Below, one piece after another: positions 1 through 5,213 of a stretch of 22,552 nt of DNA (the stretch's first letter is position 1; every line of letters starts with the position of its first letter). Source of the DNA: OCS116 cluster bacterium (GTDB lineage Bacteria; Pseudomonadota; Alphaproteobacteria; Rhizobiales; OSC116); the NCBI GenBank assembly GCA_002402005.2, contig NVUS02000246.1, positions 1-22,552 of the forward strand, read 5' to 3'. Made by a program: the position numbers and the translations under genes. Under the pieces are notes generated by a model, which saw only the letters and a program-made list of their open reading frames with translations, was not told the DNA's origin and ran no database searches.

Positions 1-12
1 AGGATAGATAAA

Positions 13-939
13 ATGGATACCCACACACTAGAAACACAAGCATCAAGCGGCACCGCAATCGTAGATATTGCCAAACAAGCAACCGCCGCCCAAATCGTTA
101 CAATAACAACCGAACACCTAAACGATACCGGCCTACCCAGCGAAATCCCACTACTCTACAAACCAAGCTTAGAGCAGCTCACCCCAATTGCCGACGTGCT
201 AAATCACTACCGCAAAACCCCAAAGCATCGCACAGGTGTGGCAAACGTAAACAACCTAGAAAGCTTCATAAGCCTAACAACCCGTCATAAAGATGCCGAC
301 AGCGTTATTTTTGCCGATTCAAACATGCCAGCCCCATTTTTAATGGCGGTAATCGATTACCACACCACAGAGCGCAAAGCCAACAACCTAGCGCATAAAA
401 TTCTCTACAAATTCCCCATCACCAAAGAATATAATGCGTGGCTAAATATGGATAGCGAACCCATGAGCCAAGAAGAATTCGCCGAATTTCTAGAAATCCG
501 CGTGCCAGAATTGGCATCAGCCACCCAAGAAGAAATCGAGCTATACAGCAAGTATTTTAACAACCAACGCTTTGCCGAACCAACCGAGCTACTCCAACTC
601 GCCAAACAGCTAGACATAAACGTCAGCAATAAAGTCACCAACGGTCAAAACCTAGCCACCGGCGAAAAAACCATAATATTCACCGAAGAGCAAACCAACA
701 CAAAAGGCCAAGCGCTAGACGTGCCAAGCCTGTTCATGGTTTCAGTCCCCGCCTTTGTAGATGGTGCATATATCCGCATCCCAACCCGCCTACGCTTCAA
801 AGTCCGTGGCGGCACAATTAAATGGACATACCTTATGTTCCGGCCGGAGGATTTCTTAAAAGAACAAGTCAAAAAAGACCTAGCCCTAGCCGCCACATCA
901 ACCGGCCTACCAACCTTCGAAGGTAACCCAGAAAGATAA
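13..939 (+). CDS. DUF2303 (YfdQ-like) phage protein
   Basis: A 308-residue protein that I recognise as the DUF2303/YfdQ family, found in temperate phages and prophages of Proteobacteria; its biochemical role is not established. The family resemblance is spread along the protein: an N-terminal segment ending LLYKPSLEQL, a central part with HYRKTPKHRTG and FADSNMPAPFLMAVIDYH, and a C-terminal beta-rich part with VPAFVDGAYIRIPTRLRFKVRGG. No signal peptide or membrane segment is visible. The ATG at 13 has an AGGA ribosome site at 1-4 with 8 bases between, which supports this start. It is the first of a run of + strand island genes, and its coding strand is strongly C-over-G. Family call is fairly secure; function is unknown. 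Confidence 0.8.
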   Translation: MDTHTLETQASSGTAIVDIAKQATAAQIVTITTEHLNDTGLPSEIPLLYKPSLEQLTPIADVLNHYRKTPKHRTGVANVNNLESFISLTTRHKDADSVIFADSNMPAPFLMAVIDYHTTERKANNLAHKILYKFPITKEYNAWLNMDSEPMSQEEFAEFLEIRVPELASATQEEIELYSKYFNNQRFAEPTELLQLAKQLDINVSNKVTNGQNLATGEKTIIFTEEQTNTKGQALDVPSLFMVSVPAFVDGAYIRIPTRLRFKVRGGTIKWTYLMFRPEDFLKEQVKKDLALAATSTGLPTFEGNPER

Positions 940-992
940 CTAATTTAGTCGCAGGGTTGCCGCATCTGCCCGTTATTAACCGACTAAATACC

Positions 993-1020
993 GAGGGGCG
1001 CAAGCCTTCTTGCACCCCTC
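993..1020 (+). promoter_or_regulatory. Hairpin in the leader of the hexapeptide-repeat gene
   Basis: Inverted repeat with 12-bp arms and one mismatch: GAGGGGCGCAAG (993-1004), a CCTT loop (1005-1008), and CTTGCACCCCTC (1009-1020). It ends 26 bases before the ATG at 1047. There is no T-run after it, so it does not look like a rho-independent terminator. Its 3' arm is perfectly complementary over 10 bases to GAGGGGTGCA, which occurs in units 1, 4 and 5 of the downstream coding repeat. A role in RNA structure or translation control is inference. Confidence 0.5.
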
Positions 1021-1046
1021 ACCCAATCCAATCAGAAAGCACACAA

Positions 1047-1532
1047 ATGCATAAATACACCCAGCAAGAATTCGATAATTTACCCATAGAAAGAGGCTTT
1101 AAAATTTGCCCACCCGGCGATTATACAGCCTTAAAAACCTTTGCCGAGGGGTGCAGCTTTGCCGAGAGGTGCAGCTTTGCCGAGTGGTGCAGCTTTGCCG
1201 AGGGGTGCAGCTTTGCCGAGGGGTGCAGCTTTGCCGAGAGGTGCAGCTTTGCCGAGTGGTGCAGCTTTGCCGAGAGGTGCAGCTTTGAAAATAATCACAA
1301 AGCCAAAACCAACAACCCCTTTTTTGCCACCGACTGCATCGGCTCAGAAAACCGCAAAACATACTTTTTCAACTTCGAACAAGGCATTTACATCCGTGCC
1401 GGTTGCTTCTTTGGCTCGGAGCATGATTTTATAGCAAAATTAAACGCCGATAACGATCAAGCAAAAACCGTCATTTACACAATGGCACTGGCATTAGCAA
1501 AGCTCCAATTCTCCTACACCGAAAGCCAATAA
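1047..1532 (+). CDS. Cys-rich hexapeptide (CSFAEx) repeat phage protein
   Basis: A 161-residue protein of unknown function. Residues 1-31 are a short lead-in, residues 32-79 are eight tandem FAE-x-CS hexapeptides with x = G,R,W,G,G,R,W,R, and residues 80-161 form a C-terminal part containing NRKTYFFNFEQGIYIRAGCF. The six-residue period with Phe and Cys at fixed places would suit a beta-helix with stacked side chains, since hexapeptide helices have 18 residues per turn, but it is not the classic LβH signature and not a five-residue pentapeptide repeat. The C-terminal segment resembles a domain I recall from other phage proteins with Cys/Phe-Gly repeats; this is from memory. An upstream in-frame start at 957 exists, but it would run through the leader hairpin, and AGAAAG before 1047 favours the later ATG. 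It ends one base before the next gene. Confidence 0.7.
   Translation: MHKYTQQEFDNLPIERGFKICPPGDYTALKTFAEGCSFAERCSFAEWCSFAEGCSFAEGCSFAERCSFAEWCSFAERCSFENNHKAKTNNPFFATDCIGSENRKTYFFNFEQGIYIRAGCFFGSEHDFIAKLNADNDQAKTVIYTMALALAKLQFSYTESQ
1140..1283 (+). repeat. Eight-copy 18-bp coding tandem repeat, nested as 2 x 72 bp
   Basis: Eight consecutive units of TTTGCCGAGNGGTGCAGC. Seventeen of 18 positions are identical in all units; the only variable base is position 10, at 1149, 1167, 1185, 1203, 1221, 1239, 1257 and 1275, reading G,A,T,G,G,A,T,A. Units 1-4 (1140-1211) and units 5-8 (1212-1283) are therefore a 72-bp duplication with one difference. Because 18 is a multiple of three, several other reading frames on both strands stay open through the array; these are shadows. 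Confidence 0.97.
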
Positions 1533-1533
1533 C

Positions 1534-1938
1534 ATGCCCACCTATGCATACTCAATACACGGCGAAAACTACACCGAGGATTTAAACCAAATCCATCAAG
1601 AGCTTTTCGATGCCGGTTATAATCACGGCAACCCCGTCACCATATCACGCGGCATAATGCTAAATTGCACCCACGCCGATTTTATAACAAATGACGAGAT
1701 CACCCGCCTATTCGAGCAAATCTCAGAAAATGCGGAAAACTTCGCCGGCGAGTACGCCGATGATTACGCATTCGATTTAGAACCAGAACAAATCGACCAT
1801 TTCCGCAAACTAATCCTAACCTTCATTCAACAAAATTACGATGAGCCCACATTCTGGCAAGTCGATAAACCCCAAGAATTCCACATCAAAGCCGATTTCA
1901 GCACAATCCACCCCGAAATTTTCGAGGCCATATTATGA
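1534..1938 (+). CDS. Unrecognised acidic island protein
   Basis: A 134-residue protein that I do not recognise. It is acidic, with many Asp and Glu residues (for example EYADDYAFDLEPEQIDHF in the middle), and shows no signal peptide, membrane segment or catalytic motif. Reality as a gene is supported by its place. It starts one base after the hexapeptide-repeat gene stops, and its TGA overlaps the ATG of the methylase gene in an ATGA junction (1935-1938), so the three genes are probably translated from one message by coupling. Its codon style, rich in C-ending codons, matches its neighbours. No function is proposed. Confidence 0.75.
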   Translation: MPTYAYSIHGENYTEDLNQIHQELFDAGYNHGNPVTISRGIMLNCTHADFITNDEITRLFEQISENAENFAGEYADDYAFDLEPEQIDHFRKLILTFIQQNYDEPTFWQVDKPQEFHIKADFSTIHPEIFEAIL

Positions 1939-2765
1939 ACCTTCAGACAGAAATCAAACCCCGCCGCCCCATACTCCGCTATCATGGCGGCAAATGGCGC
2001 TTAGCACCGTGGATTATTAACCACTTCCCCGAGCATACCCGCTATGTAGAGCCATTTTGCGGTGCAGCAAGCGTATTGCTAAAAAAACCACGCTCATATG
2101 CCGAGGTCATCAACGATCTAAACGATCAAGTTGTAAACCTATTCAAAGTCTTGCAAGACCCAGATTTATCATATTCACTTATAAACCGCATCCAAATGAC
2201 ACCATATGCACGGCTATCATTCGATGACGCAAAGGCATACAGCCAAAGACCTGTAAAAAATGCGTTGAATTTTCTAATCCGCTCACACATGGGCTATAAC
2301 ACGGCGGCAAAAAATACCGGCTTTAGATCCAACACAAGCCGAAAATGCTCAATACCGGCACACAATTGGGCAGATATGGACTATGTGCTAGAAGCAACAA
2401 TAAGCCGCCTAAAAGGCGTGGTTATAGAAAAAGCACCGGCAGAATTTGTAATGAAGAAACACGATTGCGAAAACACATTGCATTTCGTCGACCCGCCATA
2501 CTTACCCAGCACCAGAACCCCAACCAGCCAATATGTAAACGACATGACAGAAGATCAGCATTATGGCCTCTTACAAGCATTACTGGAGTTAAAAGGCATG
2601 GTTATCTTATGCGGCTACCAATCAGAAATGTATGACAGTTTATTAGTAAATCGAAACGGCTGGCATCGCATAGAAAAACAAACCTACACCGCCAACAAAA
2701 AGAAACGCATCGAATGCCTTTGGCTCAACCCACACTGTCAACAAAGATTAAAAGCACAACAATAA
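1935..2765 (+). CDS. Phage-type DNA N6-adenine methyltransferase (Dam/D12 class)
   Basis: A 276-residue enzyme of the D12/Dam class, which transfers a methyl group from S-adenosylmethionine to adenine N6 in DNA. Visible landmarks are LRYHGGKWRLAP near residues 14-25, which is the N-terminal cofactor-binding signature of the class, motif I EPFCGAASVLL at 39-49, and the catalytic DPPY at 186-189 followed by a C-terminal part with LCGYQSEMYD. Length is normal for the family. It overlaps the upstream gene by four bases. No restriction endonuclease is visible in the window, so it is an orphan methylase here, as is common in prophages, where such enzymes protect phage DNA or alter regulation. The target site cannot be read from sequence; GATC is plausible but not shown. 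Confidence 0.9.
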   Translation: MNLQTEIKPRRPILRYHGGKWRLAPWIINHFPEHTRYVEPFCGAASVLLKKPRSYAEVINDLNDQVVNLFKVLQDPDLSYSLINRIQMTPYARLSFDDAKAYSQRPVKNALNFLIRSHMGYNTAAKNTGFRSNTSRKCSIPAHNWADMDYVLEATISRLKGVVIEKAPAEFVMKKHDCENTLHFVDPPYLPSTRTPTSQYVNDMTEDQHYGLLQALLELKGMVILCGYQSEMYDSLLVNRNGWHRIEKQTYTANKKKRIECLWLNPHCQQRLKAQQ

Positions 2766-2842
2766 CCCATGGTCAAATAGCCGCGAAAATCAACTAATTT
2801 GCGAAGCCATTCTGTGCAACAAAAGAAACATCAGGTAAAACA

Positions 2843-3346
2843 ATGAAATTCAATTCAAAATACAAAGGTCACTGCACATGCGGCTTAACACAAATCTTAA
2901 ATTTTTGCGATAAGTGCCAACTACAAGAATGGGAAGCCTCCCAATCATACGCATTAAGGCGCTTGTCAAATGCCTTTGCCATAGAAATGAAGCACAAGCT
3001 TCTAAAAAAAATGCGTCGAGGCCGTGGCGGCTGGGATAATGCCGAATGCTTCACGTTAGAGCAAATCAAACAGCAGATCATCGAACATATCGAAAAAGGC
3101 GACTTTGTAGACGTCGCAAACCTAGCCGCATTCGCATGGAATCGCGACACTCATTCCAACCAACAATTCAACATCGGCGATCAAGTACGCGCAACAGATT
3201 CCAATGATCGTAGTATAGATACTGTTTTCACCATCACCAGTATATCAACAAACGCCGCCCCCTATCACATTCGCAGCGTATCAGGCCTAGTTGGTGGCGA
3301 TTTTAAAGCCTCATCCCTAAAGCTAATTAAAAAAGCAACACAATAA
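2843..3346 (+). CDS. Small island protein: Cys4 motif, GRGGWD phage motif, SH3-like end
   Basis: A 167-residue protein of unknown function that seems to have three parts. Residues 11-25 hold C-x-C-x8-C-x2-C, a plausible zinc site. Residues about 48-100 contain KMRRGRGGWD followed by a helix and HIEKGDFVDVANLAAFAWNR, a pattern I recognise from assorted phage early proteins (RGRGGWD, then KGDPVDVANF). Residues about 108-163 look like a small beta barrel starting FNIGDQVRATD, similar in style to SH3/KOW-like domains. The ATG at 2843 is preceded by AGG at about 2831. It sits between the methylase and the 59-residue ORF in the same orientation. The domain reading is by eye. Confidence 0.7.
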   Translation: MKFNSKYKGHCTCGLTQILNFCDKCQLQEWEASQSYALRRLSNAFAIEMKHKLLKKMRRGRGGWDNAECFTLEQIKQQIIEHIEKGDFVDVANLAAFAWNRDTHSNQQFNIGDQVRATDSNDRSIDTVFTITSISTNAAPYHIRSVSGLVGGDFKASSLKLIKKATQ

Positions 3347-3349
3347 CCC

Positions 3350-3529
3350 ATGCCCAAAAAACAGGTCACCTTAAATCGGATAGATAAAGACTTGGCGATA
3401 ATCGCCGAGGGCATAACTCTGCACCCAGATTTAGACCTGTGGCCGTATTTCGATCTGTTAGAAGCCGAGCGCCAAAAGCATCTCAACCGGCCGGATAGAT
3501 TAAAAGAGGCGCTAAACCGCGTCAAATAA
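3350..3529 (+). CDS. Small 59-residue island ORF overlapping the integrase end
   Basis: ATG at 3350, three bases after the previous gene ends, TAA at 3527-3529. The product is 59 residues, charged, beginning MPKKQVTLNRIDKDLAIIAE and ending LKEALNRVK, with a central DLDLWPYFDLLEAER. No known motif is recognised. Its last 18 bases overlap the 3' end of the convergent integrase gene (stop at 3512-3514). The near-zero spacing from the upstream gene and shared codon style support a real gene, but its shortness leaves doubt. Confidence 0.5.
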   Translation: MPKKQVTLNRIDKDLAIIAEGITLHPDLDLWPYFDLLEAERQKHLNRPDRLKEALNRVK

Positions 3530-4891
3530 CCCAGCATCAAACTCAAGCGCCATCCCAGCCAACAGCTTAGCCCTAAATTCAATGCTGCCCCGCTCACCAT
3601 ATCGCGGCCTATCCTTCGGGTCACTATGTCCCATCAGCATATCACGCATCTCATCATCAATGCCCGCCTCAATCATCCTATCTTTAAAGCTATGCCGAAA
3701 GCTATAAACCGAGTGTTTGGCCGATTCCATCAACTCCTTATCACGCAAATACTTGTTTGCAGCGGCAGAATATCTATCCGCCTCACCAAAATACTGCCCA
3801 ATGCCCTGCTTTTTAATCAAAGCAAATGCGGCCAGTGACACCCCAAGCAACGGAATTTTCCGCACGCTCGATTCGCTTTTTGTCTCAAACCCATCAGCAT
3901 CCGCCGTCACCACCCGCCCCTCAACCGAAACATATGGCACATCACAATCAATAAAAATATTATCCGGCAATATATTGCAAATTTCAATTGGGCGCATACC
4001 CGTCTCAACCATCGCCAATGTTATCATCCGAGCCGGCAAATTAAGCCCCGCAAGCGCTTTAGGCGCTTTCAGCAACCCACCAATCCATTCAACACTAAAG
4101 GGTGGCCTAGGCGTATAACGATCACCCGCAAATTTCAAATCACTAAACGGGTTGGTCAACCTATAAAAGCCAAAATGTTTATGGTAACGCTTATAAATCG
4201 TCAACATAGTGCCAATTTCACGGTTCGCCGCCCCAACCGATAGGCATTTGCCTTTCAAATCCATCACCCGCCGCCTAAAATGCTCCTGATATTTAAGCGT
4301 ATCATCGCGGCTAATCTGGGTTATCGGCAAGTCACCACACACCGCAATAAACGTATCAATAATTCGTTTATGTCCAGTTTCCCACCGGTGGCGTTGTGCC
4401 TTGTTTTTATTCATTATGGTGGTTGCCATAATATCATCAGTATATATCTTCAAAATCTCGCTCATGGCATGCAATGGCTCTTCTGCCAGCCCAAGCACTG
4501 CACTAGTCGCCACCCGGCTTCTAACCACATTACCCTCAAGCATTTCAATCCGCTGCATCACAGCATCAATGTCAAAACTGTCAATTAATTCATCACTGGG
4601 CTTATATTGAATATTCATGCCTTTTGCCCGTGCAATCACCCGGTCATAGTTCGCCCGCACACTATCGCGGTTTACACCGCTCTTTAAATCACTCCAAAGC
4701 TCATCATCAGCAGTGGCAATAATGTCGCGCCGTGCCATGGCCGTGGCAATGTCGGTAGTCTTAAGGCTCATCCGTTGGCGCTTTTTCCCCAACTGGTCTT
4801 GCAAATGTTTTGGTATTTCGCGTTGATACCACCAAATTTCATTCCGTAAAATCAGGTATTGTTTTTCTTTTTTCAACGCATTTCCCCCCAT
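3512..4891 (-). CDS. int: Tyrosine recombinase (phage/island integrase)
   Basis: Site-specific integrase of the tyrosine recombinase family. The N-terminal segment YLILRNEIWWYQREIPKHLQ resembles the DUF6538 domain found on such integrases. The catalytic part has the box I arginine in ETGMRPIEI, a lysine in ETKSESSVRK, the box II segment VYSFRHSFKDRM, MLMGHSDP, and the nucleophile tyrosine in DRPRYGERG (Tyr431 from this start). Tyr rather than His opens the HxxR box, which I recall as usual in rhizobial members. The start is uncertain: an in-frame TTG at 4981 would add 30 residues encoded partly by a 12-bp direct repeat, which looks more like regulatory DNA; a TTG five codons inside, after a G-run, is a third option. 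The gene lies 158 bases from the tRNA-Glu 3' end, the typical arrangement for this integration site. Confidence 0.9.
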   Translation of the reverse strand: MGGNALKKEKQYLILRNEIWWYQREIPKHLQDQLGKKRQRMSLKTTDIATAMARRDIIATADDELWSDLKSGVNRDSVRANYDRVIARAKGMNIQYKPSDELIDSFDIDAVMQRIEMLEGNVVRSRVATSAVLGLAEEPLHAMSEILKIYTDDIMATTIMNKNKAQRHRWETGHKRIIDTFIAVCGDLPITQISRDDTLKYQEHFRRRVMDLKGKCLSVGAANREIGTMLTIYKRYHKHFGFYRLTNPFSDLKFAGDRYTPRPPFSVEWIGGLLKAPKALAGLNLPARMITLAMVETGMRPIEICNILPDNIFIDCDVPYVSVEGRVVTADADGFETKSESSVRKIPLLGVSLAAFALIKKQGIGQYFGEADRYSAAANKYLRDKELMESAKHSVYSFRHSFKDRMIEAGIDDEMRDMLMGHSDPKDRPRYGERGSIEFRAKLLAGMALEFDAGLFDAV

Positions 4892-4917
4892 TTTCGGGGC
4901 GCAAAACCACCCAAAAC

Positions 4918-4949
4918 TGTCACAAAAACTGTCACAATTTATGTCACAA
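4918..4949. repeat. Three TGTCACAA direct repeats at 12-bp spacing upstream of int
   Basis: TGTCACAA occurs at 4918-4925, 4930-4937 and 4942-4949, exactly 12 bp apart; on the - strand this reads as TTGTGACA copies. They lie between the preferred integrase start (4891) and the tRNA attachment side. Such short direct repeats near int are often integrase arm-type, excisionase or repressor sites; that assignment is inference. If the integrase really started at the TTG at 4981, they would instead encode a CDSFCDSF segment. Confidence 0.6.
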
Positions 4950-5002
4950 AATCTTAAAAATAGCAAATTGGGAAAATTCAAAAGCTCTCTTGAGCCGAAT
5001 AA

Positions 5003-5043
5003 ACGGTCTAATTACAATAACTTATGAAATTTAATTAAACCGT
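5003..5043. repeat. Imperfect inverted repeat between integrase and tRNA-Glu
   Basis: Arms ACGGTCTAATTA (5003-5014) and TAATTAAACCGT (5032-5043) are complementary at 11 of 12 positions, separated by 17 AT-rich bases. The right arm ends six bases before the tRNA 3' CCA. It could be a protein site for integration or excision, an operator for int, or a weak terminator for the tRNA transcript; the sequence does not decide. Confidence 0.6.
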
Positions 5044-5048
5044 CTCAA

Positions 5049-5123
5049 TGGTACGCCCTAGGGGAATCGAACCCCTCTTTCCAGAATGAAAATCTGGCGT
5101 CCTAACCGATAGACGAAGGGCGC
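5049..5123 (-). tRNA. tRNA-Glu (anticodon UUC)
   Basis: A 75-base gene including an encoded CCA (5049-5051). The acceptor stem is GCGCCCT paired with AGGGCGT. The anticodon stem is CCAGA/TCTGG with a seven-base loop TTTTCAT, giving anticodon TTC for glutamate. The T arm reads GAGGGGTTCGATTCCCCT. The 3' end points toward the integrase, so this is the likely attachment gene of the island. The island side preserves a complete tRNA 3' end. Confidence 0.95.
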
Positions 5124-5143
5124 ATCTTGTTGAGACAGGTGTT

Positions 5144-5172
5144 TTAATAAGGCCGTTGGCTTTTAATTGCAA
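5144..5172 (-). promoter_or_regulatory. Candidate promoter of tRNA-Glu
   Basis: On the - strand, TTGCAA (5172-5167) and TATTAA (5149-5144) are separated by 17 bases and lie about 20 bases before the tRNA 5' end. Each box matches four of six consensus positions, so the call is modest. Confidence 0.35.
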
Positions 5173-5213
5173 GCCCCAAAATATCTAAATTCCACTTATT
5201 CACAAGATTGGGA

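Noticed and set aside
1140..1283. A CRISPR array or a diversity-generating variable repeat
   Set aside because: There are no unique spacers, the units are contiguous, and no reverse transcriptase or template repeat is visible; the variable base is not a spread of adenine-directed changes.
1099..1434. Additional open frames on both strands through the 18-bp repeat
   Set aside because: They stay open only because the unit length is a multiple of three without stops; they lack ribosome sites and family features.
3626..4610. Several + strand open frames opposite the integrase
   Set aside because: They are shadows of the integrase reading frame, with no family features.
4892..4981. N-terminal extension of the integrase from a TTG start
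   Set aside because: The extra 30 residues come partly from a 12-bp direct repeat and do not look like the family N-terminus; kept only as an alternative start.
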